Part shown: positions 9,991 to 22,490 of the stretch, one piece after another | How positions within the stretch are numbered: the first letter of the stretch is position 1 | Layout: every line of letters begins with the position of its first letter | Source: Nemopilema nomurai | Taxonomy: Eukaryota; Cnidaria; Scyphozoa; Rhizostomeae; Rhizostomatidae | NCBI GenBank assembly: GCA_003864495.1 | Contig: ML133471.1 | Span: 1,956,001 to 2,020,000 of the forward strand | Length of the DNA: 64,000 nucleotides | Direction of reading: 5' to 3' | Notes under the pieces: generated by a model | What the model was told of the DNA's origin: nothing | Databases searched by the model: none | The model's input: the letters and a program-made list of their open reading frames with translations, nothing else | Position numbers and translations under genes: made by a program

Positions 9991-12900
9991 ACCAGAGACA
10001 CAACAAGTAGCTCTGCAAATATTGAAGAGGATCTTAAACCTAGAGGTTTTTAAAAGCTTTCTTTAAGTTATCAAATTGCAGTTTCAATTTTATAGCTCTA
10101 TACATTTTACATACTAAACAACTTGATTAAATGTTGGTATTTGATCATCTTGATTTCATATGCTAAATTGTTTAGCATACTTAGCATGTTTCAACTTCTT
10201 TGACTTTAAGGTTTATTTGTTTTTAGTTAGAAAGAAAGGAAAGTATTAAAAAAAAGATTATCAAATTTTTCTAATCAGAGAGACAAGAGCTCTTGTTTAC
10301 AGTTAAAAGCTATTTTTTCCCAAATTCTGATTATGACATTTTCCCCTCATAATTATTATAACATTTTCAATTTGATACAGGGTTGTGTGGGCTGAATAAC
10401 ATGGGAAACACATGCTACATCAACTCTGCTATTCAGTCACTGTCTAATTGGTAACTTTTTATTTTGCTTTTATTTCCTGTGTATTTCTATTTTTTATCTA
10501 GTTTTTTAGAGCAGCAACTATCCATAGTGTGGCACAAGCGAGGTGAGCACCTTGCCAGTAGGTAGCAATAACCTTTCAACATCACCAATTCTGGTTCTTT
10601 ACCTCTTTAAGAATACTTTAAAGCTGGTTCTTTTCTAATTTTTGTGTGTTTGTATCAAAATTGAAGTACTATCAATTATTGTTGCAGTGTTCCGCTTAGC
10701 CAGTTTTTCTTAAAGTGTGATGCTTTCATCACCCCACCTGAACCTGGTAGATCTAATGTTGCTGCAGAGTACCGCAGACTGATGAAGACATTGTGGGGTT
10801 ATGAGAGGTAATGCATTCATTTTTTATTGTTAAAAGTGCTCATCCTTCTAAAAAGTACATACAAATTTTTTGAACAACAAATTTTTAGACATCATAAGGT
10901 TTGAGTAATGGATTAATCTTTTGTTCGAAGTAGCCCCTAAAACCCTGTTGCACCAGTATTATCCCTTCTGTGAAAAGTTAACAACAGCTTGTAGTAGCCA
11001 TGGCTTAAATTTTTGCAGATTGCAATTCTCTCTTCTTAGTTGATTGTAGATTTTGTGGGCTTTCTATTCATTTCTGCATTGATCATTTTATTAAATCTAG
11101 GTTTACTGTTTGTGTGTCATTTACATGTAGTTTTAATAAACATAACATAACTGAGCTGAAATTAATTACGTTGGTTTATTGCTAAATTTTTTTCAAAAGG
11201 CAAAGATCAATAAATCCATCTGGGCTTGCAAGGTCAATTAGACTCATCTACACCCAGTTCAAGTGTTATGCACAGCATGACTCACAAGAGTTTCTTCGTT
11301 GTCTCATGGATCGCCTTCATGATGAACTCAAACGGCCTGAAGCAAACTTTCACATAAAGAGAATTCAGACAAGTCCAAGAAAAGGCCATTTCAAACATGA
11401 AAGCAAGAAGCTTCTCGGCGGTCACATCACAGAAGGTAAAGCGTTTTCTCCAGCTTAAGTGCAAGCCAAGTCATTAAAAAATGGAAAGTGCAGGATGTAG
11501 GGCTTTAAATCGAGGTCATTACTCAATGACGACCCCAACCCAACCATTTAGACGTTTTATGGTGGGGTATTTGATCCTGGGGTATTTGAGTGAGAAATGT
11601 GTTTGTGTTTTGTGCTCAATATGACCCTCAATAAGATTAGATGTTTTTAAATTAAATGAATTCATCCCCCAGATGATAGTTCAAATTGCTTCTAAAAACA
11701 CATTGAGCCTTCTTTATATTTGCATTTTGAAAAGCATTGTAATTGAATTAAAACAATATAGTTTCCTTTACTTCATTCCACCATAAGTCAATGAGAGAAA
11801 TATTTTATTAAATGTCATTTTCTAGTTGAACAAGCAATGGATGTCGATGAACAATCAGAAGATGAATGCAGTGAACTGAGTGACAGAGACCATGGCAGTC
11901 ATAAGAGTAAAGGTGAGTTTAAAAGTCTCCTTCAAGACGCTCTTCAAATAATTTATCATAACTTTTGTGTGTTTTTTATATGTCATTTGATAAGTAAATT
12001 AGCTTTTATAAATACAAAAATTCTTGGCCATGTAAGTGCTGTTAATGGAAAAGGGAAATAATTTGAGAAGAGAGAAGTTTTTAATCTATTAAAAAATATA
12101 ATGTCCATCTTTTAATTGCTCTTGATCCTTTTTTTATTTAAATAATTTCAGAGTATTAACAGCCGACCTTTTTCTCGAGCAGAAAGCCCAGTGACGTATC
12201 ACAGCATCATAACTGACGTTTTCAATGGAAAATTGAAAAGCCATGTTCAGTGCCTTGCCTGCAATAGGGTGCGTGAAACAAGCCTGATGCCTGATACCTC
12301 TTCTACCTTTTTTCAACTTGAAGTTCGTGCAACCGCACCACCATTAACCCTGTCAATGTGTCTTCACAGGTCTCGACAACGATTGAAAATTTCCAAGATC
12401 TATCCCTTCCTATCCCAGGTAGATTGAATATTTTATTATTTATAGCTTTATGTGAACTTTTGCAGCACTGTATTTGCATCGTTCTAGCTTTTTGTAACTT
12501 GACAGGCTCGTGGTATGTAAACACTCGAGACAAAAGCCCAGTCAGAGTGTTGATGGAGTGGTTTATGAAATAACCTGGGAACAGATGAATTGAAAATGAA
12601 GGGAACGGACAAATAAAGTGGTTGGTAATAATTGTGGTGAAAATGTCAGTTAGGTACTGTGCGAATTGGCGAGTGAATCATAGGGATGGGTGAATCGTGT
12701 TGGATGGGCATTGGAGAGGCATGGTATTTAGCAGACCTCCGGGGTGAAATGGCCAATTTGTGCTGTTGGTAAGAAAATTGGTGAAAGCAACACAGTATCA
12801 TTGCCTCTTGAAATCAAGTTTAATAGAATGGTTGCCTGCGCATTTTTCCGAAACTGAAGCAAGACGATGTTACCGTTTTGATGCCTGGATCTCGTTTTAG

Positions 12901-15900
12901 GGAAAGACGATCTTTTGCAAATCCATTGCCAACGCACCCCTCGTTCCATTTCATGTTCATCCAGTTTTTATGCCCAAGGATGGTTTCACAGTATTTATAA
13001 CTGGCTGGAAAGGTTGGTTTTATTTGCCCTCTGTAATTTGAAATTTGAATACATTGTTAATGTGTAAAATGAGAAATCGTTTTTTTGTTTTGGATTATCG
13101 TTGGCTGAAGTTTAGCCGACACTGACAAGCTTGCTTCGATGTCAATGAATTCAAGATTTCTTTGGTTCTTTTTGTGCAATATTTGCTTCAAAAATTATTT
13201 GCATGCTTTTTGGTTTGGCAAAATTTATTTCTGAGTGGACAAGTGTTTAGCAATTGTTACTTTCATATTGTTCCTTCCTCTCTGTACAGTTGGTTTGTCG
13301 GTCCCCAAGTTTCACTTCAAGATTGTCTTGCTGCCTTTTTCGCTAAAGATGAACTCAAAGGCAAGTGATTGATATTTTGAGTTGTTTCTCTCAGCAAAAG
13401 GTACAATTTAGAGCCCTCACTAAATAGGGTGCCCTCAGCAGAACCAATGTCTGCCTCAAAATGTCTGCAAGAACAAGTTGCGCTCATATTCGTAAAATGC
13501 TCCATAAAGAGACTTAAAATGGGACGGTTCTTCTAAAAAAACAGTTATAATCAGCTATATAGTAAAAAGCTGTAGTTTCTATATGTGTTGTAATTGTCAA
13601 ATAGTTTGATTTAACTCTTAATCAAAAGCAAGACAGCTCAAATTTAAACTACGATAAGTGTAAATTACATCATGCAAGCCTGGAATTAAAGACAACCAGA
13701 ACTGTCTTTGAATTGATGAGATAAGTATCGACCGGTTATCACACCGTACGGAAGCAATGGATAGTCTGGATTGAGCAGCTAGTTCAAGCTCTATGTAAAT
13801 GATCGATTCTCCAAGGCATCTCTCTTGTTCATGTAAATGGAAAACTTACTACTAGAGTTTAGAGAATAAATCCCTTGGGTTTAATCCTAGGTGACAATAT
13901 GTACAACTGTGAAAAGTGTAACAAGTGAGTACCTCTTTGTGCTCTTCTCTCTTTGTGCTCTTCTCTCTTTGTGCTCTTCTCTCTTTGTGCTCTTCTCTCT
14001 TTGTGCTCTTCTCTCTTTGTGCTCTTCTCTCTTTGTGCTCTTCTCTCTTTGTGCTCTTCTCTCTTTGTGCTCTTCTCTCTTTGTGCTCTTCTCTCTCCAA
14101 GTGTCTATCAGTGTTGTAGCTCAGCGCGTTTTCTCTTTGATGTTTTCTCTTTGATTTGCATGTTTTCTCGTTTCTTGAGCCAGTCAGTTATGTATTATAC
14201 CACAATCAATTGTGCAATTCGATTCAAAGTCTTTTTTCTCTTTTTTAGATTGAGAAACGGCGTAAAATACCTTAAAGTTTTATCCCTTCCAGAGGTTGTT
14301 CTCATTATTGATTGTTTAATACTGCAGAACTCCAAAAAAGCACGGAACAGTGGAAACACACTTTTGCATGCTTGAAGTACTTTTTCGACCGATACGCCTT
14401 ACATTATGCAAACGCCTGAATTTGACTGTTCCGTGCTCTTCTGAATTGCATGTTATTACTTCTCCGTTGTTTCCGTAAATTGTTTCCTTTGTCTCACACC
14501 ATTTAGACCAGGATGCGTTGTTCAGAAACCTTATGAAACAGGCTAACCTTTCTTTTCTTCACCAGTTCGTGACCTGTGAAATAATCAGTGGAATCTTCCA
14601 CTTCACTGGTTTGCTCTATTGAGTGGTTCAATTGCCATTTCAAACCTGAGACTATGGCGCAATAGTTGAAAAGCAAGAGTCTGTTGTGTGCCCTGTTTTC
14701 AGGCCACATGCAATCACTTGTCCCCATACTCCGCCATTCCATTAAACCTTTTTTAGTCTGCTGCCCACTTGATTTATGACAGCTAAGCCTATATCTCTCC
14801 TTTTACTAGAATTGATTTAAAGTTCGCTCTACAGTAAGAAGAGAGAGACGTTTTATGAACATAATACCCAGTTTCCATCAAATAGTTCCTTCTATATGCT
14901 CTTGTTTTTTCTGATCGCTCTTCAAACCACTATGCTAGACACATTTATTTACAGGCTTTTCGGAGAGAAGATATTTAGCATTCCTGGTGAATAAACTCGG
15001 TTCTCGACGAAGTTATTTCAACTCGCGGTTCATAATGCTGACTAGTTACCAAGTTTTGAAATTAATCGTTTGCTTTTTAGGTTTTATGTATCCATTTAAA
15101 GAGATTTAGGCATGAAATGCACTATTCATCGAAAATTAGCAGTCATGTTAACTTTCCTGTCAATGGGCTGGACATGCAGCCATTTCTGGACAAAGGTGAG
15201 TCAAGCAGTGGCGAAATTAATTTGGCTTTTTGCCGTCCAAATTTGCCGTCTTTCTAATCCATATTGGTCAATGACAATTGAAATCCTAACTCATTTGTAG
15301 GAAAAGCTCAAAAGTCGAAAACCGTATATTTTCAAGGTTATCGTTTTTCATCGCAGTGAAGGCCGATGTTATTCTAGCTCTTTGAAGCTTTTCCTACTTA
15401 TCTTGGCCTTGCATCTTTGTTGAAGAGCATAATTTTTAAATTAGTAATTTATAATTTGTCAATTTTTAGAATGCAAAATTCACAATGAACATAGGAACGA
15501 TACAAAGAGCAGGCGATAAATTTTTTAACATAATCTCTGCCATCACTTGAGCACAGCGTTATAGTACACGTTATAGTATTGCTTTTGACTATTTCAAATT
15601 TAATAGTTATCCACAACCAATTTCGTTTAATCTTGATAGTTTTTTAACTTATCCTCATCAGTAGTTTATTTTCTTTTTAGACTGGCATTCAAATTTCACG
15701 ACTTACGACCTTTGTGCCGTAATAACCCATTTTGGCAACGTGGGTGGTATGTATTTCAATATGTGGTGCAGTAGTGTAGTCTCTTGACTCAAAGATATGC
15801 AAAACCAAAGCATATACATGGACGTTCAGAAAAATAAAATTTGTAGATCGTAGCAAATGTACCTGTGAGCTACTAATGAATCATTTCCCAATGGTCTCCT

Positions 15901-18900
15901 TTTTTAGGCGGTCACTACATTGCTTACGCTAAAAATTGCATCAATGGTAAATGGTATGAATTCAATGACTCATTGGTTTCAGAAGGTAAGCTTCACTGCG
16001 ATGTCGCTTTATTTTATTGCCTTCTTGCTCATATTGTCATGCTTTTCGTCCTGGAAATGTCACACTATGTAAGCATTTTGAAGGCATTTACCTTCAATAG
16101 AAGATCAGCGGTTTTGCACGTGAACGTGATTTGAGAGAAAGGCTCCAGAGTTCCAGGGTTAGTGACTGTTATTACGTTTCGTGTTCGCTTCAAACTGATT
16201 ATGGTTTTTGTCATGATCTTTGATCATTGGCTATTTAAAGTATGGTCTAAAGCAAAGTCTATGAAACGGGCCTTGTACAACAGATCCAGGGTGAACGCAT
16301 TTAGTTCTCGACAGAGCTAGACCACCTTTGAAACACGAACCACCTTTGAAGGTCATCTCTCAAGAATGCAGCAGCATGGCCTAGCAAGCTCCATCCTCGT
16401 GGCTACCACAGAGTCGCTCGCTCTACGCAACTCTCCACGTAGCTCACCATTGATTCTGTTTATATGTCCAGTTAATACTCAGGGCTTGTGCTTTGGTCAT
16501 TGTCCATGCCTTACATTCGTACAGTTGTACGTATCTAACTGTTGCCAAGAAGAGGCTAAGCTTGACCTGTCGAGACGAATAGGACTTCAATATCCTTGGC
16601 ATGTTATTTGATGCTCTCGAAGCGGGTGCTTTTCTTATTTTTTTGTATATTTCAGTGGAATCCATCAGCCCAGATACTTCAAGTTTTCAACCTCCTTTGT
16701 TTATTTTCCCCTCTTCTCCTCAGTGGATCAAGACCTGAGATTTTGTAGGTCACTACTTCGGTTTTTTTACATTTCGACGAAGATTCATTTTGAAACATTC
16801 AACCTCAACCCGGAATAACAGTTACTGGGTCTGATGAAATTGAATGCAAAGTAGACAGACGTCATTCTCCTTTGGGCGGATTCTAATTGCAAACCCAACA
16901 ACTGTCCCTATTGCTGCTTGCCTAATCACATAATTGAAGTTTATGATAAAGAAGAATGGCGCAAGTGTAGCACCTTATCACACACCGGCTAAAATGTAAA
17001 TGAAAAGCGATTGGTGTGAACGAAAGCTTTGTTGAAGCCTATGAGTATTAGCACAGTGCGAAGGTTGTTTCGCTGGACTTCTTCTGTTATGCGCCTGAAG
17101 ACCAGGATTTATGCAGCTATGATTGGCCTAAAGGCATTCTTGCATTGCCGCGACTTAGAATCAATAACAACTCTCATTCGGTTTAGCGTCCTACGAATTT
17201 GAAATTTTGTTACGATACAGGTCTTATTAATAGGCCGCTAGTTGTAAGTGCACAAAAGATTCCCAGAATTTGGCAATGGTGTATTACTTGAGGTTGTCCA
17301 CTCGACTGGCTATCATTTCTTATCAATGCCAGGTAGCATGTTTTAGGATGATATCATTTGTTTCATCGCCCTTATTTGTTCTCAAGAAAATGGGGGGGGG
17401 GGGGTGGTGGGTGGTGGGGTTGGCGTCGATATCAAGGTGTAGTACCGGAAACGTTTTTGAAATGCGTAAAAAAGTAGCTTCCATGGACTTGCAGCAACAG
17501 CGTCTTCCTTGATATCTTTACATAATTAACTGTTTATGCCTAAAAACCTACTTTGACTCTCTCAAAGGACAGCGTGTATACTGTCAGCCTTATTTGTTAC
17601 ATTCTCCTTTTCATTGTGGCGCTGAAAAAGAATTTTATTTCTTCCTTGAGCTTGTGTTTGATAGTTTCTAATTTACCGCCGCCATGTTTTGTCTACCTAG
17701 CAATGTATCAGAATGCTTCGATGATGCCCTTACCCGCTCTCTTGTGGCTACTTAGGCTTGGCATCTTGCACTAGGACCCCCCTCATCGTCGAGTACCGTT
17801 AAGGTTTCCTAAATATGGACCCAGATTTACAGTGCTATGGAAATTGAGCGTATATTGCTTTTTGTGCTTCAAAAGTACCCAAATGATGCCATTGTCATTT
17901 ACAACTTAATTATTGTAAAATCTAAGCAGGCACGTGTCACCCAGCCCATTCCTGTATCTGTAGTTGGCAGCAATTGTCATTTTCTTTACTTTACAAGTTT
18001 TCATTGACTACCTTTTCATATGTTTTTCAATGTAGGATTAACAATTGATACTTTTCTTTTTTCAGTATCTGAGTACGTAGTTGAAAATGCGGAAGCTTAC
18101 GTGTTGTTTTACAGGTAAAGCTACGCATCCCAAACTTACCTACTTTCTTCGCACCTACTTTCGTTCAGTTTACTCTTATTTTTGGACACTCTGCTTTCAA
18201 TTTTTTTCATCATGATCTAGTAAAAAGTCATCAACTGAGCAAGCTTTTCGAGCACATATTCGTGAAGCCATACTAAGCAGGAATTTCTTGGTAAGTCAGA
18301 ACGATCTTATTTTATTTATTTTAGTTTAGAAAAGTAACGATATTGTGTATAACTTTTTCTAAGATATAGCCGTTTGCAAACGCAAGCCTTCAATATTTTC
18401 TGCCATTTGTCGTTAGGAGCAGTCCAGAACGAGGTATATATCAAGAGAGTGGTTCACTAGATTTGAGACGTGCGCAGAACCAGGTAAAACTAGTCTCCTT
18501 CTCATTCGCTCACGATGCATTCGCTCACAAAAACAAGCAGAGTTTTCTAGCTATCTTTATCAATTGCCTTCCCATGTTGTCTTCGTTTGCTTTTGATTTT
18601 ATCCATCGTTTAAAACTGTCCTTCAATATATCATTCCTGTACTTCTACCGTTCAAAAGTTTTTTGTTTCATGTTTTGTAATGTTTTGTAAAATTTAGTAT
18701 TTCTAGTTATAGTAACTCTTATAAAATGTGGAAATTTTCTATCTTTTTTTCAGGGCAGATCTCTAACTTTGACTTTTTGTGTCGACATGGAGGTGAACGA
18801 AGCTACTCTACGTTTTATTCCGCGTTTTCTTCTACATTATGTCGGCGGACTGGAAACTGTTCAGTTCTAAGAGCAAACTTGATACCAAAAAGTATTGAGG

Positions 18901-21783
18901 AAACCAGATCTTAACTGCCATCATGATTTACAAAACATGCATGTCATGATATACAACACATGCATGTAAAAAGAGAAGTGCACTGGTATTCAAATCGAAG
19001 CTGGTTCATTTTGGTTTAGACAAGTCGAAGTTTTTAATTGAGTCAAAATATAGTCTTGTGCCACTTCTTTGCCCTCCATTTTGAGTTTTAATGTCGTGCT
19101 TGTTATGTTTCTTATTTTGAATCTTTTTGACACTATTCACGTAGTGATTTTGGTTTTCCATTGAAATGTCATAATTCAGGGGTTCCACCGACCTTACACA
19201 GTCGAATTAGAAGTTTAGCAATGGATATATCAACTGAAATTTGGGAATCACTAAGTTCAAGGTATGAAAGATCTATCATCGATCTGTTATTCGAATATTC
19301 ACCTGATTCATCGAGCCCTTCCATAGACTATTAGACAGAGGCTCGAGCTCACGATTTGTGCGCCAAGTGCTCTACCGCTGAGCTATCGCAGCCCCAACAC
19401 TGGGTAGGGTAGAAGCGAAAGTGTCATAGGCAACAGGATTTATTACGGCGATCACAAATGGATGATTTCATTTTCGTAGCGCAATCGCGAAATGGCATTT
19501 ACTTCCGCGAAATGGCATTTACTTCCGCGAAATGGCATTTACTTCCGAGTCTTCCATAGGTATGGCGGTGGTCCTGAAGTGCAGAAGCTTTCAGAATGTC
19601 TCATTTGCAAAGTAAGTTTGTTTCTGAAAACTGTTAACGATGAGCGCGACTTCTGCTTAAAGAGTGTTAATCATTTGGGGCGGGAAAGACCGCATACCAT
19701 CCATCAGATTGCGTAGGGATACAGCTCTGCTATTTGCCTCGACGTTCCTACTTCAACTAGGCTACTGGCCAGATTCTAATCAATCTGCATCCAAAACGGT
19801 CATCCTCACCTTAAGTGCCTGAAGCCTGTTGCCGAGGCACCTGCATCATCATCACTGTCTATGAATCGAAGTGGATTTTCCACGGCAATATGCATGACCA
19901 GGCATTCCTTTCAGCGTACATCCCACCTGATGGGCTTTTCATTTGCAGGAGTTGCAGTGGCGTCGCGAGAAAGAACTAGAGGAGTTTTCCCAGGTAGGTA
20001 AAATGAATCGATCTGCACATATTCAATAGTTCCACAATAAAATCATACGTATTTATTAACCAGTAGAACCTGATGTATCGCAGTTCTTCAGATCACATAA
20101 AAAGCTAGAGTATGACGTCATCAAAAACCTAATTTTAGATCTTTTGGATTTTGCCCACATTACTAAAAGATCACCTTGAAATGCTTCTAAATATGCAAAA
20201 TTAGCCTAATATGCCTAAAATCGGTTGCGATATGGCCAATGTAAGATTTGAAGTTCGCTAACGAATCATTGTTATTTTGACTTTGTTCGCAAAGTTATGG
20301 AATACACATGTGGCCATATCTCTGCCAATTTGTAACTTAATTGACTAATTTTGGGTATTTAGAAAAAGTTCATGAAAGCCTTTTAGGTGATGGGATCCAA
20401 ATTAGAAAAGTCTAGAGATAAATTTTGTGACGTCACTTTAGAACTCCATTTGACCCGGCCGCTGGGACGTTGGAATATTTAAGATATGTTTTAAGAAGTA
20501 AAAAGGTTTTTTAAGAATGTTTTTTTAGCGAAAATATGACTTTCTAGAATCTATTTTGTCACACTTAACAATATCGAAATTTCTTGCGACCAAGAAGTCA
20601 GTTATATTAGCATTAAGAACGGTAACTGCTCCGCATAGCATTTCGCAGTTGAAAGAACCAGTCTCGCAACTTTTTCAGCTTCATGACTCGTACCAAAATA
20701 GTCCAGACGGAACGACTGCGTATTGCCTCAGCATAGCATGGTACAAACATTGGCACGCTTTCGCTAAAGGAGAAGAACAAGGTTGGTATAATTACAGGTC
20801 AATCAATTGTGGTAATGCATGACTTTTACAATAGCTAAATTGGTCAGAAATTTGCATCGAACATTTAGACAACTAGTCGCACAGTTGAAGACGTACAGGC
20901 TCGTGCTATTACCTCCAAAACCGTCCAAACCGGCTCGTGCGATTACCTTCGACGTCCGTTGTCCAAAACGCAGTCGATCACAACTGTCGCTGTAAAAATC
21001 AGACTCGTTCGAATAGAACTAGATTTTCGTCCACTTATCAAGTGGCAAATTGAACCAAGTTAAAATGACGTGTTTAAGCAAATAACAATGACGTTTGTTG
21101 TTCGTATTGTCAGGACTTAATTCTGAGACTTTCTTTATCCATTTTATCTTGCCAATAATCTGTTTTTGCTGTTGTCAGCACTGTAAATCATCTATCATTG
21201 TAGAGCCCCCAGACTCAATCGATAACAAAGACATTTTGGAATTGAAAGGGGCACAATATTCCCTTATTGAAGGTAAATATGCCAGCATCTTTTGATTTGA
21301 ACTGATCTAGAAGCCAGTTACTCTTACTTACAGCTTTTAGTGCTAATGTTCATATTGGTGAAAGGTGATGAAGATGCAAAAAGAATGGATCATTCCAGCG
21401 ACGCCTATTGTTTTGATACATTTTTCAAATGCAGGCCATCTTTTTGACGCCAGACCTTTGAAGTTCTGGTTATCATCTAAATATATGACGGTTGTTAAAG
21501 AAAAACCTTTTTGAGAGTGCACAGAAGTTCTAACGGAACAGTGAAAAAATGCGTCTATAGGCAGGGAAAGGAGGGCAACCGTTAAACAGTGCAAAATACT
21601 TCAACTGGAATTTTCATTCTAGATTCAGATTATGGTCTAATTTCACCAGAAACTTGGCAGTTTTTCCATTCAATATATGGCGGTGGTCCAGAGTTTGTGT
21701 TGGAAAATAATCAAGCAATAGCATCGAATGAAGATGCAAGTGAAGATGAAAAAGGAACACGCATCAAAGTAATGGAAACGTAA
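9991..21783 (+). CDS. USP33: Ubiquitin carboxyl-terminal hydrolase, USP20/USP33 type (24 exons, 5' end missing)
   Basis: Exons 9991-10045, 10381-10450, 10688-10807, 11200-11435, 11826-11912, 12183-12268, 12370-12418, 12901-13012, 13290-13360, 13891-13924, 14249-14294, 15081-15195, 15681-15746, 15908-15985, 18066-18114, 18221-18290, 18417-18483, 18754-18792, 19180-19261, 19560-19611, 19949-19993, 20649-20781, 21204-21272 and 21623-21783 join in frame throughout (1992 nt, 663 aa plus stop). The catalytic Cys box [13 protein letters not shown] is in exon 2, the QEFLRCLMD motif in exon 4, zinc-binding CLAC and CEKC pairs in exons 6 and 10, [12 protein letters not shown] in exon 12, and the His box [10 protein letters not shown] with WYEFND in exon 14. 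Two DUSP domains follow ([13 protein letters not shown] with [19 protein letters not shown] with SIYGGGPEF). This order is that of USP20/USP33, which deubiquitinate receptors and signalling proteins. The family's N-terminal ZnF-UBP and a start codon are not seen. The acidic insert between the two catalytic halves is much shorter than in vertebrates. One intron (13361-13890) has a GC donor. Confidence 0.93.
13891..13924 (+). other. 34-nt microexon of the USP gene
   Basis: Flanked by AG and GTGAGT, this exon encodes [10 protein letters not shown], one CxxC half of the structural zinc site in the USP fingers. Its length is not a multiple of three, so skipping would shift the frame as well as remove the zinc ligands. 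Confidence 0.8.
13934..14098 (+). repeat. 16-bp pyrimidine-rich minisatellite in USP intron
   Basis: The unit GTGCTCTTCTCTCTTT repeats ten times at exact 16-bp spacing (13939, 13955 and so on to 14083), starting 10 nt after the splice donor of the 34-nt USP exon. Open frames reported on both strands here are translations of the repeat, not genes. Confidence 0.95.
16345..17235 (-). mobile_element. Decayed non-LTR retrotransposon (LINE) reverse transcriptase remnant
   Basis: Reading the minus strand downwards from about 17235, broken frames give the order of a LINE reverse transcriptase: LNRMRVVID and NAFRPIIAA (the FRPGRS region), [18 protein letters not shown] (the DFKKAF region), then [20 protein letters not shown] (the QGDTLAPYLF region), and near 16650-16450 [20 protein letters not shown] and [11 protein letters not shown] (the connection and YGCEAWT region). 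Stops and frameshifts are frequent. It lies antisense within the large USP intron 15986-18065. The clade is uncertain (RTE, CR1 or L2-like). Confidence 0.75.
17391..17418. repeat. Poly-G tract
   Basis: A run of about 13 G followed by T-interrupted G runs, within a USP intron. It could fold as a G-quadruplex on the coding strand; no other role is visible. Confidence 0.6.
19335..19395 (-). mobile_element. tRNA-like head of a SINE remnant
   Basis: The minus strand reads GCTGCGATAGCTCAGCGG then TAGAGC, a good polymerase III A box with a D-arm, and about 35 nt later GAGCTCGAGCC, a degraded B box. The anticodon and acceptor stems do not pair properly, so this is not a working tRNA but fits a tRNA-derived SINE. 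It lies in the USP intron 19262-19559. Confidence 0.5.
19486..19545 (+). repeat. Three tandem 20-bp units beside a splice acceptor
   Basis: Three identical copies of CGCGAAATGGCATTTACTTC end 14 bp before the exon starting at 19560, so they occupy the usual branch point and pyrimidine-tract region of that USP intron. Confidence 0.9.
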
Positions 21784-22385
21784 TAATAGGTGATTTTGTA
21801 AAATATAGCCAGAGTAAACGCGGAAGATGTACTTAATTTAAAACGCAGTCGGTGGTGTAGGCAGGAGGATGTTTAGGACCTTGTCTGTAGAAGCAAGATT
21901 ACAAGACGCAATCAGGAAGGGCTTTATTTTACCTTGATAGAAACAACCAAGAAAGTCCTTTTATGAACCAAGGAATGGAGAATGTTCTTTTTAAAACTTT
22001 CCCGTTTTTAACCTCTTTGACATGGCATATTCTCATCATAACACAAAACCCCTTAATTGAATCCATGCTGAAGAAAAACCGCCAGCAATCACAACATATG
22101 AGAAAATATTAAGTGTGGGCTTACACCATGCATGCTAGCAGTTAGCGATTTAGTCCATTGATTATCATGTACGCGGAAAGAAAGACTGTTATTAAGGATT
22201 ATGGGTAAATGATTACTGGATTCATGTGTTGCTAAATGCAAGAAAGAGAACTTAAAAACACAGAACTAAATGCGAATACATATGAAATGATTGAAAGTGG
22301 TGAATGCACCATGGGGATTCCCCGACATCATGTAATTCAACAATAATTTACATGTACGGTATCTTGCATTGTTTGTTAACTGCTC

Positions 22386-22490
22386 GTTAAACGTCTATAG
22401 ATGCACATCATTGCTGCATCGTTAAACGTCTATAGATGCACATCATTGCTGCATCGTTAAACGTCTATAGATGCATATCATTGCTGCATC
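22386..22490. repeat. Three tandem 35-bp units with internal hairpin
   Basis: Three near-identical 35-bp copies start at 22386, 22421 and 22456 with one difference in the third. Each unit contains GATGCA and TGCATC separated by 9 nt, able to form a small hairpin. Confidence 0.9.

Noticed and set aside
12134..12573. Several ORFs on both strands
   Set aside because: They run through the USP exons 12183-12268 and 12370-12418 in wrong frames or through the 101-bp intron; the spliced USP frame explains the coding signal.
13852..14375. Open frames of 64-140 codons on both strands
   Set aside because: They are translations of the 16-bp minisatellite in several frames (Leu/Cys/Ser or Arg/Glu/Lys runs).
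19335..19395. Functional tRNA gene
   Set aside because: The A box is good but the B box is degraded, and the anticodon and acceptor stems do not pair.
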